A stretch of DNA of 64,000 nt from Pseudarthrobacter enclensis (GCF_001457025.1 NZ_KQ758600.1:310001-374000); one strand, 5' to 3'. Shown: positions 1 through 9,203, counted from the first letter of the stretch. Notes: generated by a model not told the origin, from the letters alone. Translations and numbers: made by a program.

Positions 1-1
1 C

Positions 2-1081
2 GGCAAGGACAGCGGCAGCGAGGCAAGCCGCCGGTCCGGACGCCGGAACGCGCCGGCCGGCCCCGACCCCGCCGCGGAGGTTGACGGCGGCGTGGCGGGC
101 GCCGTCGTCGCCCTCGCCTACCCGGACCGGGTTGCTCGGCTGGTGCCCGGCGATGGACCCGCCCGGTACCTCCTGGCGTCCGGCACCAGGGCAGGTCTGC
201 CCGCGGGCAGCTCCCTGGGCGGTCACGAATGGCTGGCTGTTGCGGAGGTGTCCCGGGCCGGCGGCCGCGACGCCGCCGGGACGGGCGCGGTCATCCGGTC
301 GGCCGCGCCGCTGACCCCGGACCGCGCCGAAGCGGCCGCCGCCCACCTGCTGGCGGAATCCGTCGAAGCCGGCTTCGGCCAGGGGCGGGTCACCGCGCGG
401 AAGGTCCGGCGGCTGGGGGCGATCATCCTCGCGGACACGCCGGTCCGGCCCACCCCCGAGGCCGGGCAGGCAGCGGTTGCCGAGGCTCTCCGCCGGGACG
501 GCCTGGGCCTGCTGGAATGGTCGACGGCGGCACGCGGCCTGCGCGGCCGTCTCGACCTGCTGCGGCGGGAGCTGGGCGAACCGTGGCCGGACGTTTCCGA
601 CGAGGGGCTCCTGCGGCGCCTCGATGAGTGGCTGGGTGCGGAACTGAAGGCTCTTGCCGGCGGCGCCGCCGTCGGCAGCCTGGACCTTGCGGGGGCGCTG
701 CGGAATCTCCTGCCGTGGCCCGAGGCGGCACGGTTCGATGAGCTGGCGCCGGAATGGATTGACGTCCCCAGCGGCTCCCGGGTGCGGATCGCCTATCCGG
801 TGCCGGGGGAGGAAACCACCCGGCCGGTGGCGGCGGTGAAGCTTCAGGAGTGCTTCGGCCTGGCCGAATCGCCGCGGCTTGCCGGCGGCCGGGTCCCGGT
901 CCTGTTCCATCTGCTGTCCCCGGCGCGGCGGCCGCTGGCGGTCACGGACGACCTCACCTCGTTCTGGTCCGGCCCGTACGCCCAGGTGCGGGCCGAGATG
1001 CGGGGACGGTACCCCCGGCACCCGTGGCCCGAGGATCCCTGGACGGCCCCTGCAACGGCCCGGACCAACCGCAGGAACTGA
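2..1081 (+). CDS. hrpB: ATP-dependent helicase HrpB, C-terminal part (5' truncated by window edge)
   Basis: The reading frame is open from the window edge, so the start and the helicase core lie upstream. About 359 residues are visible. The last third carries the hallmark HrpB C-terminal domain: VPSGSRVRIAYP, then VAAVKLQECFG, then LLSPARRPLAVTDDL, then FWSGPYAQVRAEMRGRYPRHPWPEDP just before the stop. HrpB proteins are DEAH-box (DExH) helicases of uncertain substrate, thought to act on RNA. No helicase motif is inside the window, so the family call rests on this C-terminal signature. The preceding residues are Ala/Gly/Arg-rich helical sequence, consistent with the HA2-type region. Confidence 0.88.
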   Translation, partial: GKDSGSEASRRSGRRNAPAGPDPAAEVDGGVAGAVVALAYPDRVARLVPGDGPARYLLASGTRAGLPAGSSLGGHEWLAVAEVSRAGGRDAAGTGAVIRSAAPLTPDRAEAAAAHLLAESVEAGFGQGRVTARKVRRLGAIILADTPVRPTPEAGQAAVAEALRRDGLGLLEWSTAARGLRGRLDLLRRELGEPWPDVSDEGLLRRLDEWLGAELKALAGGAAVGSLDLAGALRNLLPWPEAARFDELAPEWIDVPSGSRVRIAYPVPGEETTRPVAAVKLQECFGLAESPRLAGGRVPVLFHLLSPARRPLAVTDDLTSFWSGPYAQVRAEMRGRYPRHPWPEDPWTAPATARTNRRN

Positions 1082-1232
1082 CACCGGGCGGGTTCGGCCA
1101 TGGCCCGGTACAGCGGAGTGAGAACTCCGATACGCCCGCGAAACGCGGCGTCGACGTGTTGAAACATCCCTTGCCTACGCTGGTTCCCACGCGGACACGG
1201 TGGTCCGCTCCCGCCGACACGAAGGATCCACC

Positions 1233-1397
1233 ATGATGTTTCTCCTGGACAGCCTCACCCTCCTGCTCGACGGCCGCCGCAGCGGCTCCGGCTCGTCCCC
1301 GGACAGCGCCGCCGGCGCCTTTCCCGCGGGCAGGCTGACCTCGGAAGCATGGGAAGGGTGGTGGCACGAGGACGCCGGCCACGCCGGGTCCCGGTAA
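1233..1397 (+). CDS. Small hypothetical protein, 54 aa
   Basis: The ATG at 1233 follows a GAAGGA ribosome site at 1221-1226 with a 6-nt spacer, which favours it over the in-frame GTG at 1200. The product starts MMFLLDSLTLLLDG, then a Ser/Gly/Ala linker, then a Trp-rich end (SEAWEGWWHEDAGHAG). There is no clear membrane segment beyond the short hydrophobic N-terminus and I recognise no family. It stands alone between hrpB and a convergent hydrolase whose stop is only 10 bp away. The good ribosome site and the non-random aromatic tail are the only support that it is translated. Confidence 0.5.
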   Translation: MMFLLDSLTLLLDGRRSGSGSSPDSAAGAFPAGRLTSEAWEGWWHEDAGHAGSR

Positions 1398-1407
1398 TCC
1401 TGCCCGG

Positions 1408-2094
1408 TCAGCGCAGGGACCGGACGAACTCCGCCACGGGCGCCGCCAGGGAGGCGCCCACCTCATCTGCCGGCCGTTTGGTGCCGGCCACCGCAAACGA
1501 GTGATCACCGCCGTCCACCCACTGGAGCGCCGCCGTCGGGCCGATCCTGGCCACCACATCCTCCAGGAGGTGGGCGGTGGCAAAGGTGTCCCGGCTGCCC
1601 TGCAGGAAGAGCATGGGGGTGGTCATGCCGTACAGGTGTTCGTCCCGCAGCTTCTCCGGCTTTCCCGGCGGATGCAGCGGGTAGCCGAGGTAAACCAGCC
1701 CGGCGGCGGGCATCCCCTCAGCGACTGCCATGGACGCCATCCGGCCGCCGAAAGACTTGCCGCAGGCCACCAGGGGACCAGTGTCGCCGTTGTCTGCCGC
1801 GTGTCCGGCGGCGGCCTCCATCACCGCCCGCCACGTTGCGATGGCCAGCGGCGGCCGGTCCGGAAACTTCCGCCCGGCGTCGCGGTAGGGAAAATTGAAC
1901 CGCAGCGTGGCAGCCCCCAGAGCATTCAACGCATCAGTGAATCCGCGGAGGAAGGGGTGCTCCATCCCGGCGCCGGCGCCGTGGGCCACCACCACCGTGG
2001 GTACCTGCGCTCCAGGATCGCCGGGCCGGGCGTAGGCGGCGGACACCACGGTGTCGCCAACCGGGATGGACAATTGCTGGTCGGTGTCAGGCAT
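1408..2094 (-). CDS. Alpha/beta hydrolase (dienelactone hydrolase/KANL3-Tex30-like)
   Basis: A 228-aa cytoplasmic hydrolase. Oxyanion-type HGAGAGM is at residues 38-44, the nucleophile elbow GKSFGG has Ser114, and the other triad candidates are Asp169 (GSRDT) and His198 (GGDHSF). The double Gly after the nucleophile is typical of the small hydrolases related to human TEX30/KANL3. The substrate is unknown. I chose ATG at 2094 over an upstream GTG because it heads the conserved beta strand and because a CATGAT hexamer (2106-2101) ends 6 nt before it. It diverges from the LigD polymerase gene across 69 bp. Confidence 0.85.
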   Translation of the reverse strand: MPDTDQQLSIPVGDTVVSAAYARPGDPGAQVPTVVVAHGAGAGMEHPFLRGFTDALNALGAATLRFNFPYRDAGRKFPDRPPLAIATWRAVMEAAAGHAADNGDTGPLVACGKSFGGRMASMAVAEGMPAAGLVYLGYPLHPPGKPEKLRDEHLYGMTTPMLFLQGSRDTFATAHLLEDVVARIGPTAALQWVDGGDHSFAVAGTKRPADEVGASLAAPVAEFVRSLR

Positions 2095-2151
2095 GGCTCC
2101 ATCATGCCGGACCCTGCAGCGCAAATGTGCCCCGCCGCTGCCGGCGGGGTG

Positions 2152-2157
2152 TACGTT
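2152..2157 (+). promoter_or_regulatory. Probable -10 box of leaderless LigD-polymerase gene
   Basis: TACGTT ends 6 nt before the ATG at 2164 and no Shine-Dalgarno sequence precedes it. The spacing puts the transcription start on the start codon itself. It also rejects the long in-frame upstream extension that runs antisense through the hydrolase. Confidence 0.5.
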
Positions 2158-2163
2158 GGCCCC

Positions 2164-3186
2164 ATGGCGAGCGAACAGACCACCATCACCGTCCCGGGCC
2201 CCAACGGCGAGCGCGCGATGCGCATATCAAGCCCCAGCCGGGTCCTGTGGCCGGCGCTCGGCCTGACCAAGCTCGACCTTGCACGCTATATCTGCGACGT
2301 CGGTGAGGCGTTCATCGCGGCCAACGGCGACCGGCCGGTATCCCTGCAGCGGTACCCGGACAACATCGACGGCGAGATGTTCTTCTCGAAGAACCCGCCC
2401 CGCGGCACGCCGGACTTTGTCCGCTCGGTCAAGGTGGTGTACCCCAGTGCGCGTTCCCACCCGCAGCTGGTGCTCGACGAACCGGCCGCCGCCGTCTGGG
2501 CGGTCCAGATGAACACCGTGGTGTTCCATCCCTGGCCGTCGCGGGCGGAGAACACGGACAGTCCGGACCAGTTGCGCATCGACCTGGACCCGCAACCGGG
2601 CACTGACTTCGACGACGCCATTCCTGCTGCCAAGGTCCTGCGGGATGTCCTGGCCGAGGCTGGACTGGAATCCTTCATCAAGACCTCCGGCAACCGCGGC
2701 CTCCACGTCTACGCACCCATCAAACCCGTCCGCGAGTTCCTGGACGTCCGGCACGCCGTCATTGCGGCCGCCCGGGAGGTGGAACGGCGGATGCCGGACA
2801 AGGTGACCACGGCCTGGTGGAAGGAGGAACGCGGTGAGCGGATCTTCCTCGACTTCAACCAGGCGAACAGGGACCGGACCATCGCCGGCGCCTACAGCCC
2901 CCGCGCCCTGCCGCACGCCCCGGTGTCCTGCCCCATCACGTGGGACGAACTGGAAACGGTTGATCCGAAGAACTTCACCGTCCTCACCGTCCCGGACCGG
3001 CTCAAGACCGTCGGGGACCCGTGGGCCGGGTTCGGGGACAAGCAAGGCAGCATCGACACGCTGCTGGAGTGGTGGGAGCGGGACACGGCCTCCGGCCTCG
3101 GCGAAATGCCGTTCCCGCCCGATTACCCCAAGATGCCCGGCGAGCCGCCGCGCGTCCAGCCGAGCCGCGCCCGCAAGCAGGACTAA
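2164..3186 (+). CDS. Stand-alone LigD polymerase-domain protein (DNA repair primase-polymerase)
   Basis: A 340-aa protein matching only the polymerase (PrimPol/AEP) module of LigD; there is no ligase or phosphoesterase module in frame. The metal-binding DxD is at Asp140/Asp142 (RIDLDPQ), the nucleotide-binding SGNRGLHVY at about 175-183, and the third acidic position likely in RIFLDFNQ near residue 227. In actinobacteria such proteins take part in Ku-dependent end joining or gap filling, adding nucleotides, often ribonucleotides. Ku is not in this window. The tail is Pro/Arg-rich. It is convergent with the following YciO-like gene, 36 bp apart. Confidence 0.92.
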   Translation: MASEQTTITVPGPNGERAMRISSPSRVLWPALGLTKLDLARYICDVGEAFIAANGDRPVSLQRYPDNIDGEMFFSKNPPRGTPDFVRSVKVVYPSARSHPQLVLDEPAAAVWAVQMNTVVFHPWPSRAENTDSPDQLRIDLDPQPGTDFDDAIPAAKVLRDVLAEAGLESFIKTSGNRGLHVYAPIKPVREFLDVRHAVIAAAREVERRMPDKVTTAWWKEERGERIFLDFNQANRDRTIAGAYSPRALPHAPVSCPITWDELETVDPKNFTVLTVPDRLKTVGDPWAGFGDKQGSIDTLLEWWERDTASGLGEMPFPPDYPKMPGEPPRVQPSRARKQD

Positions 3187-3222
3187 GCCGCACACCCCGA
3201 AACGGGCAACCGCGGCACGGAT

Positions 3223-3843
3223 TTACTCGAAACGGGAAGGATCGCCCATCCCGCGGCGGACCACTTCCGCAACCCCGCTGGAGAAGTCCACCACCGTGGT
3301 GGGCTCGGATCCGCAGTCGCCGGCGTCGATCACCGCATCCACCTGGTGGTCCAGCCGCTCCTTGATCTCCCAGCCGACGGTCAGCGGCTCATCCTCGTCC
3401 GCCAGCAGCAGGGTGCTGGAGAGCAGCGGCTCACCGAGTTCGGCCAGCAGGGCCTGCACCACCCGGTTGTCCGGGATCCGCACTCCCACCGTCTTCTTCC
3501 TGGGGTGCAGCAGCCGCTTGGGGACCTCCTTCGTGGCAGGGAGGATGAACGTATAACTGCCAGGGGTGACGGACTTGATGCTCCGGAACACGTCGTTGCC
3601 GATGTTCACGAACTGCCCCAGCTGCGCGAAGTCGCGGCACACCAGCGTGAAATGGTGCTTGTCGTCCAGGTGGCGGATGCTCCTGATGCGGTCCAGTGCT
3701 TCCCGGTTGCCCATCTGCGCCCCCAGGGCGTAGCAGGAATCCGTGGGGTAGGCGATCAGGCCGCCGTCGCGCACAATGCGGACGGCCTGCGCGATGGCGC
3801 GGGGCTGCGGATCGTGGGGGTGGACATCGAAGAACTTTGCCAT
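3223..3843 (-). CDS. YciO/Sua5/YrdC-family protein (L-threonylcarbamoyladenylate synthase-like)
   Basis: A 206-aa single-domain YrdC-fold protein. Family members make threonylcarbamoyl-AMP from threonine, bicarbonate and ATP for the t6A37 modification of tRNA; the YciO branch is weaker and its role is less clear. YPTDSCYALG near residue 32 and the basic stretch RSIRHLDDKHHFTLVC fit the nucleotide pocket. Length and the absence of the C-terminal Sua5 domain place it with YciO or TsaC. I prefer ATG 3843 to GTG 3846 because a TAGGCT box ends 6 nt before it. Whether it is the cell's true TsaC cannot be told here. Confidence 0.85.
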   Translation of the reverse strand: MAKFFDVHPHDPQPRAIAQAVRIVRDGGLIAYPTDSCYALGAQMGNREALDRIRSIRHLDDKHHFTLVCRDFAQLGQFVNIGNDVFRSIKSVTPGSYTFILPATKEVPKRLLHPRKKTVGVRIPDNRVVQALLAELGEPLLSSTLLLADEDEPLTVGWEIKERLDHQVDAVIDAGDCGSEPTTVVDFSSGVAEVVRRGMGDPSRFE

Positions 3844-3849
3844 CACACG

Positions 3850-3855
3850 AGCCTA
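3850..3855 (-). promoter_or_regulatory. Probable -10 box of leaderless yciO-like gene
   Basis: On the minus strand TAGGCT ends 6 nt before the ATG at 3843, with no ribosome site between. Same layout as at 12276, 13318 and 16200. Confidence 0.55.
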
Positions 3856-3919
3856 CGTTCCTTTTGGTCGGCGGCCAGCACATTTCCCGGTTGCGTCGCC
3901 CCTCGGGCGGCGGGGCGGG

Positions 3920-5896
3920 TCAGCCAACATGCACCCACGGCCGCTGCGTCACATCGGGTTCGGCCTCGCGCAGGATTTCGCGGGTGACCGGGGCGATCTC
4001 GCCTTCCCCCAGCACCAGGAAGCGCAGGAGGTTGGACACCGGGTTGCCTTCGGTCCAGCGGAAGTAGATGTGCGGCATCAGGCCGGTGACGTCCCGGATG
4101 TGGAGCAGCACGGAGGCGATGGTGTTGGGCACCACCGGTCCGTGGACCTCCAGCACCGGGTAGCCGTGCCGGAGGATCCCGCGCACTTCCAGGGCCGTTT
4201 CGAAGTCGGATGAATCGTCCACCACCACCTCCAGGAACAGGGGCGTGACGTTGTCCGGGAAATGGCTTGCCTCGGTGGCGGAGGCCAGCTTGCGGCGGTA
4301 GGCCTCGGCGGACTGGCGCAGCGGTTCGTGGGCGATGATGCCAATGGGACCGGACACCGCCGAGGTCACGAATTCCAGCGCCTGGGTGTCCAGGCGCACG
4401 TGCGTGGCGTGCAGCTCGAAGGAGCGCAGCACCCTGGACAGCAGCGAGATCGCCACGATGGCCAGGATGAAGAACCCGGCGATCCGGATGCCCTCGGGCC
4501 GTTCAAAGATGTTCGCGACGGTGGTGTAGGTGAACAGCAGGGCAATGACGGCGAACGCGGCCGTCCGGCGCCGCTGCCGCAGCCGCCGGGCCGACAGCGT
4601 TACGGCCACCGCTGCGGACGTCATCAGCACCAGTACGCCGGTGGCGTACGCACCACCCTGGGCGTCGACGTCGGCCTCGAACAGGATGGTGACCAGGAAC
4701 CCCGTCAGCGTGAACACCAGCACCAGGGGGCGGACCGCCTTGGCCCACTCGGGCGCCATGCCGTACCGGGGAAGGTACCGGGGCACCAGGTTCAGCAGGC
4801 CGGCCATGGCGGAAGCACCGGCGAACCAGAGGATGGCGATGGTGCTGATGTCGTAAACGGTGCCGAACTCGGGACCCAGGTAGGTGTGGGCCAGGAATGC
4901 CAGGGCGCGCCCGTTTGCCTCCCCGCCGGGCTGGAACTGCTGCTCCGGGATCAGCACCACCGTGGCGAAGCTGCTGGTGATCAGGAAGGTGCTCATGATC
5001 AGGGCGGCCGTGGTCAGCATCCGGCGCGTCCCCCGGATGCGGCCGGCCGGGTTGGCGTCGGTGTCGCCGGCGGCGCCCTTGATCTGGGGCATCACCGCCA
5101 CCCCGGTCTCAAAACCTGACAGGCCCAGTGCCAGGCGCGGGAAGACCAGCAACGCCACCGCTACCGCCATCAACGGGTTTCCGTGGCTGGTGGTCAGGGC
5201 ATCCCACCACCCGCTGACGGCCACCGGATGCGTGGCGGCTTCGCCCAGCGCCCGGGCCACCACCACGACGTTCAGGGCAAGGTACACAGCCACCAGCAGC
5301 ACCGCGACGCCGATGGCTTCGCGGAAGCCGCGCAGGAAGACGGCGGCCAGCAGGCACAGCAGGACCAGGGTGATGGTGACGTTCTGGCCGTGCAGCCAGC
5401 CGGGTGCGAAAGGGTTCTCGATCAGGTGGGCCGTGGCGTCGGCTGCCGAGAGGGTCATGGTGATCATGAAGTCCGTTGCGGCGAAGCCCAGCAGGACCAG
5501 CACCAGCAGCTTGCCGCCCCAGCGGGGAAGGAGGCGCTCCAGCATGGCAATGGACCCTTCGCCGCGGGGACTCTCCGCGGCCACCCGCCGGTACACGGGC
5601 AGCGCGCCCAGCAGCGTCACGGCCACCAGCACCAGGGTGGCCAGCGGGGAGATGGCGCCGGCGGCGAGGGCGGCGATGGCCGGCTGGTAGCCCAGGGTGG
5701 AGAAGTAGTCCACGCCGGTCAGGCACATCACCTGCCACCAGTGGTGTTTCCGGTGCCCGCTGCCGGACACCCCGCCCGGACCCTGGTGCGTGCCCTTTGC
5801 GTCCTGCAGCCCGAAGAGCAGCCAGTTCTTCAGCACCACCGCACGGGGCAGCGGAGGGGCCGAAGGGTCAGCCGGGGGCCGGCTCATGGTGGTCAT
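3920..5896 (-). CDS. APC-superfamily permease, candidate K+ transporter
   Basis: About 658 aa with around twelve hydrophobic segments between residues 55 and 475 and a long cytoplasmic C-terminal tail. The sequence [20 protein letters not shown] opens the first membrane segment, as in APC-fold transporters, and [10 protein letters not shown] is APC-like. Many relatives are annotated only as amino acid permease. Its divergent neighbours are a KdpD-like kinase and KdpE-like regulator, and some APC members (KimA) import K+, so K+ uptake is a reasonable inference but not shown. ATG 5896 follows GGAAG/AAAGG; the in-frame open stretch up to 6202 crosses the divergent kinase start and is rejected. 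Confidence 0.85.
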   Translation of the reverse strand: MTTMSRPPADPSAPPLPRAVVLKNWLLFGLQDAKGTHQGPGGVSGSGHRKHHWWQVMCLTGVDYFSTLGYQPAIAALAAGAISPLATLVLVAVTLLGALPVYRRVAAESPRGEGSIAMLERLLPRWGGKLLVLVLLGFAATDFMITMTLSAADATAHLIENPFAPGWLHGQNVTITLVLLCLLAAVFLRGFREAIGVAVLLVAVYLALNVVVVARALGEAATHPVAVSGWWDALTTSHGNPLMAVAVALLVFPRLALGLSGFETGVAVMPQIKGAAGDTDANPAGRIRGTRRMLTTAALIMSTFLITSSFATVVLIPEQQFQPGGEANGRALAFLAHTYLGPEFGTVYDISTIAILWFAGASAMAGLLNLVPRYLPRYGMAPEWAKAVRPLVLVFTLTGFLVTILFEADVDAQGGAYATGVLVLMTSAAVAVTLSARRLRQRRRTAAFAVIALLFTYTTVANIFERPEGIRIAGFFILAIVAISLLSRVLRSFELHATHVRLDTQALEFVTSAVSGPIGIIAHEPLRQSAEAYRRKLASATEASHFPDNVTPLFLEVVVDDSSDFETALEVRGILRHGYPVLEVHGPVVPNTIASVLLHIRDVTGLMPHIYFRWTEGNPVSNLLRFLVLGEGEIAPVTREILREAEPDVTQRPWVHVG

Positions 5897-5988
5897 CGCC
5901 ACGCCTTTCACTTCCTGCCCCGGCACGGCGCCCGGGCACAGCCGAACGTAGCACCGGGCCAGGGCCGCGGCCCCCGGAAACCGGGGAT

Positions 5989-6005
5989 CTTGACGCATCC
6001 TTAAC
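5989..6005. promoter_or_regulatory. Candidate KdpE-type binding site (11-bp-phased direct repeat)
   Basis: CTTGAC at 5989-5994 and CTTAAC at 6000-6005 repeat with an 11-bp period (read on the other strand GTTAAG then GTCAAG). OmpR/PhoB-class regulators such as KdpE bind tandem half-sites spaced this way. It lies in the 184-bp gap between the permease and the kinase gene, so it could serve both. Inferred by pattern only. Confidence 0.4.
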
Positions 6006-6080
6006 GCCGCTGTGAGCAGACCCACACGGCGGCGGCCGGGGTGGCATCCGGGCGGCGTCCGTAGTGGAAGAATGTGCCTC

Positions 6081-7925
6081 ATGGCAACCGAACGGATCGT
6101 CGTCGGGCTCAAGGGCGGGGACGACGGCGGACCCCTGGTGCAGCGCGCCGCCCGGCTTTCCCGGCGCAGCGGCGGTGACGTCCTGGCCGTGCACGTCCGC
6201 ACGGCGTCGGGCTCCCGGCGGGAGTCTCCCCGCGCCCTTGAAGAACAGCGCCGGGCCGTGGCCGGGCTAGGCGGCGAATACCACGCCCTTGCCGGGCCCG
6301 ACGTCGCCCGTGCTCTGCTGGACTATGCCCGGTCAGTCCAGGCCACCCACATCCTGGTGGGACAGTCCCGCCGCAGGAGGTTCGCGGGACTGTTCAAGGG
6401 CAGCGTCGAAGCCCGGGTGGTGCGGGACGCCGGAGACATCGACGTCCAAGTGGTTCCGCGCAGTCCGGGCCCCGCGCCGGTGCGGCGGCCGCGCACGGAA
6501 CTGGGCAGGGCACGGACCCTGGCCGGCTTCGCCCTCGCAGCGTTTGTCCCGGCCGGCCTGCAGCTGCTCCTCGCCGTGTTCGACCACAGCGTGGCCACGG
6601 CGGTGCTGGTCCAGCTGGCCGGGGCGGTTGCGGTCGCCCTGGTCGGAGGCCTGTGGCCGGCGGTGGCCGGTGCCCTGTGGAGCAGCCTGCTGGTCAACTA
6701 CTTCTCAACCCCGCCGGTGGGGGACCTGGCCATTCACGACCCCCAGGACGTCCTGGCGCTGGTGGTTTTCGTGGGAGTGTCCGTGGCGGTGGCCGGAGTG
6801 GTGGACGGCTCCGCCAGGCGCTCCAAGGAAGCGGCACGGGCCCGATCCGAAGCGGCCACCCTGGGCGACCTGGCCCTGGGCGCCTCCCGGTCCGAGGATT
6901 CGCTGCAGGGCCTGCTCACGGAATCACTCAGCGCCTTCGGCGTGGCGGGCGCGGCCGTCATCGGGGCGGCGGAACCGCCGGGCGGCTGGCGGCTGCTTGC
7001 CGGGGCAGGCGACACCACCGGCTGGGAGGACGGCCCCCGGGGTATGGCCCGGAGCGCGGAACCCGTGGACGGCACCACCTGGCTGGTCCTGTTCGGCCGC
7101 GACGTCCCGGCCTCCGGGCGGCGCCTGCTGGGTGCCTTCGCCGTGCACGTGAGGGCGCGGCTGGAACGGCGGCAGCTTGAGGCCAGCCGCGCCGAAATTT
7201 CCCGGCTGGCCGAGGGGAATGCGATGCGCACCGCCATCCTGCGGGCCGTGTCCCATGACCTGCGCACCCCACTGGCCGGCATCAAGCTGGCCGCGGGCGG
7301 CCTGCTGCAGGACGGCGTCGGCTACGGTCCGGAGGAGCGGAGGGAACTGCTGGAAACCATCGACCAGTGCACGGACCGCCTGGACACGCTGGTGGGGAAC
7401 CTCCTGGACATGTCACGGATTACGGCCCAGTCGGTTGAACCGCTGCTGGAACCGGTCCGGTGGCGGGAGGCGGTGGACCATGCGCTGCGGCCGCTCCCGG
7501 CGGGCGCGGTGACTCTCGCGCTGCCGACCAACATGCCGCCCGTGGACGCGGACCCCGGCCTGCTGGAGCGGGCCATCGCCAACATCGTAGAGAATGCCGT
7601 GAAGTATGCGGCCGGTACGGGCATCACCATTTCGGGAGTCCCGGCGGGCCTGACCGGTGCCGCGGCCGGCGGCCACCCCGCCGGCGAACTGCGGATCATC
7701 GACCACGGCCCGGGCGTTCCGGCCCGGAAGGTGGTGGAGATGTTCCAGCCGTTCCAGCGGCTGGGCGACGCGGACCAGGGGACGGGCATCGGCCTGGGCC
7801 TTGCGGTGGCGCAGGGCTTCGTGCAGGCGATGCGCGGAACCCTTGAGGCGGAGGAAACGCCGGGCGGCGGACTGACGATGGTCATCCGGTTGCCGCTTTC
7901 GGCCGGAGCGCCGGTGGCGGCATGA
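6081..7925 (+). CDS. KdpD-like sensor histidine kinase without the KdpD K+-sensing N-domain
   Basis: 614 aa. Residues 1-125 are the universal-stress-protein domain found in KdpD ([36 protein letters not shown]). About 140-235 hold the DUF4118-type membrane block, then a GAF-like linker, then the kinase: His392 in [10 protein letters not shown]-box [11 protein letters not shown]-boxes DHGPGVP and [13 protein letters not shown]. Full KdpD begins with a Walker-containing sensor domain of over 200 aa; it is absent here. ATG 6081 is chosen over 6072 because GGAAG at 6066-6070 suits it. Its stop overlaps the next start by 4 bp. Likely a membrane sensor for K+ or osmotic state. Confidence 0.9.
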   Translation: MATERIVVGLKGGDDGGPLVQRAARLSRRSGGDVLAVHVRTASGSRRESPRALEEQRRAVAGLGGEYHALAGPDVARALLDYARSVQATHILVGQSRRRRFAGLFKGSVEARVVRDAGDIDVQVVPRSPGPAPVRRPRTELGRARTLAGFALAAFVPAGLQLLLAVFDHSVATAVLVQLAGAVAVALVGGLWPAVAGALWSSLLVNYFSTPPVGDLAIHDPQDVLALVVFVGVSVAVAGVVDGSARRSKEAARARSEAATLGDLALGASRSEDSLQGLLTESLSAFGVAGAAVIGAAEPPGGWRLLAGAGDTTGWEDGPRGMARSAEPVDGTTWLVLFGRDVPASGRRLLGAFAVHVRARLERRQLEASRAEISRLAEGNAMRTAILRAVSHDLRTPLAGIKLAAGGLLQDGVGYGPEERRELLETIDQCTDRLDTLVGNLLDMSRITAQSVEPLLEPVRWREAVDHALRPLPAGAVTLALPTNMPPVDADPGLLERAIANIVENAVKYAAGTGITISGVPAGLTGAAAGGHPAGELRIIDHGPGVPARKVVEMFQPFQRLGDADQGTGIGLGLAVAQGFVQAMRGTLEAEETPGGGLTMVIRLPLSAGAPVAA

Positions 7926-8644
7926 CGGAGAACGGCGGAGGGACGACGGCGGCAGCCGGCACCGGGGGCGGCGCCCGGGTGCTGGTGGTGGATGACGATC
8001 CCCACCTCCTGAAAGCCCTGCGGATCACCTTGGGCGCCCACGGCTACACGGTGGATTCAGCCGGCGACGGGGCGGCGGCGGTAGAGGCCGCCTCCAGGAC
8101 CGCCCCGGATGTGCTCGTCCTGGACCTCGGCCTCCCGGACATGGACGGCGTGGACGTGCTGCGGGACGTGCGGCGCTGGAGCAACCTGCCCGTCTTGGTG
8201 CTCTCGGCCCGACACGGCTCATCGGACAAGGTCGGCGCGCTGGACGCGGGCGCGGACGACTACATCACCAAGCCTTTCGGCCTTGATGAGCTGCTTGCCC
8301 GGCTGCGCGCCCTGCTGCGGCGGGTTCCGGCCCCGGAAGCCGCGCCGGTGGTGGCCTCGGCGGCGTTCAGCGTGGACCTGGCCGGCCGCCGGGTGGACCG
8401 AGGCGGCAGCCCGGTCCGGCTGACGCCCACGGAATGGAAGATCCTCGAAATCCTCGTGACGAATCCTTCCAGGCTCGTCACGCAGCAGCAGCTGCTGGCC
8501 CGGGTGTGGGGGCCGGGATATGTCAAGGAAGCAAACTACCTGCGCGTGTACATGGCCCAGCTGCGGCGGAAGCTGGAGCCTGACCCCGGCAAGCCCCGCC
8601 ACCTGCTGACCGAACCGGGCATCGGATACCGGTTCGTTCCCTGA
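7922..8644 (+). CDS. KdpE-like response regulator (OmpR/PhoB family)
   Basis: 240 aa. Receiver domain at about 18-130 with acidic pocket VVDDDP (24-26), phospho-acceptor Asp68 in VLDLGLPDMDG and the conserved Lys in DDYITKPFG. Winged-helix DNA-binding domain at about 145-240 (LTPTEWKILEILV, ending GIGYRFVP). The ATGA overlap with the kinase makes it its cognate partner. KdpE normally activates kdpFABC; no kdpFABC genes are in this window, and the closest candidate target is the divergent APC permease. An extra Gly/Ala-rich stretch of about 18 residues precedes the receiver. Confidence 0.92.
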   Translation: MTENGGGTTAAAGTGGGARVLVVDDDPHLLKALRITLGAHGYTVDSAGDGAAAVEAASRTAPDVLVLDLGLPDMDGVDVLRDVRRWSNLPVLVLSARHGSSDKVGALDAGADDYITKPFGLDELLARLRALLRRVPAPEAAPVVASAAFSVDLAGRRVDRGGSPVRLTPTEWKILEILVTNPSRLVTQQQLLARVWGPGYVKEANYLRVYMAQLRRKLEPDPGKPRHLLTEPGIGYRFVP

Positions 8645-8753
8645 CGCAGGGGGCCGCCGGACCTTCCACGGACCCCTACCACCCGGGCAGCCTTTGGGGC
8701 AGGATGTTGTCTGGTTCCACCATGAGCACATCCCCACGCGAAGGAGATTCAGC

Positions 8754-9185
8754 ATGCCGACCATCCTCAACCCCTACATCAGCTTCCGGGACAACGCCCG
8801 GGAGGCGCTGAACTTCTACCAGTCCGTCTTCGGCGGCGACCTGCGGGTCAGTACCTTCGGCGAATACCAGATGGCCGAGGACCCGGCCGAGGCGGAGAAG
8901 ATCATGCACGGGATGCTGACCACTCCCAACGGCCTGGTCCTCATGGGGTCGGACACGCCCAGCAGCATGGAATTCTCCGAGGGCTCCGCCATTTCCATTT
9001 CGCTCAGCGGCGAGGACGAAACGGAACTGCGCGGCTACTACGACAAGCTCAGCGACGGCGGCTCGGTGACGGTGCCCATGGAGAAGTCCCCCTGGGGTGA
9101 CGTGTTCGGCATGTGCACGGACCGGTACGGCGTTGCGTGGCTGGTCAACGCCAACGCAGGGGAGCGCGCCGCTGACGCGCCCTGA
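8754..9185 (+). CDS. VOC-superfamily protein, PhnB-like
   Basis: 143 aa. ATG 8754 follows a strong AAGGAG at 8741-8746. The sequence NPYISFRDNAREALNFYQSVFGG and WGDVFGMCTDRYGVAWLVN is the glyoxalase/bleomycin-resistance fold of the PhnB (DUF1338-unrelated, 3-demethylubiquinone-like) group. Such proteins are small dimeric enzymes or binding proteins with a paired beta-alpha-beta-beta-beta fold. The substrate is unknown. It is a single-gene unit followed by a terminator hairpin. Confidence 0.88.
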   Translation: MPTILNPYISFRDNAREALNFYQSVFGGDLRVSTFGEYQMAEDPAEAEKIMHGMLTTPNGLVLMGSDTPSSMEFSEGSAISISLSGEDETELRGYYDKLSDGGSVTVPMEKSPWGDVFGMCTDRYGVAWLVNANAGERAADAP

Positions 9186-9203
9186 CAGCAGGCCCGCAGC
9201 GCA

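Noticed and set aside
1158-1181. TTGAAA and TACGCT as a promoter for the 54-aa gene
   Set aside because: The spacer is only 11 nt, too short for a sigma-70 type promoter.
1501-2163. In-frame upstream extension of the LigD polymerase gene
   Set aside because: It runs antisense through the alpha/beta hydrolase, and the leaderless -10 box places the start at 2164.
5897-6080. c-di-AMP (ydaO-type) riboswitch before the APC permease
   Set aside because: KimA-type genes can carry one, but I find no ydaO core motifs in this gap on either strand.
5897-6202. N-terminal extension of the APC permease
   Set aside because: It crosses the divergent kinase start and is Arg/Pro-rich without membrane character; ATG 5896 has a ribosome site.
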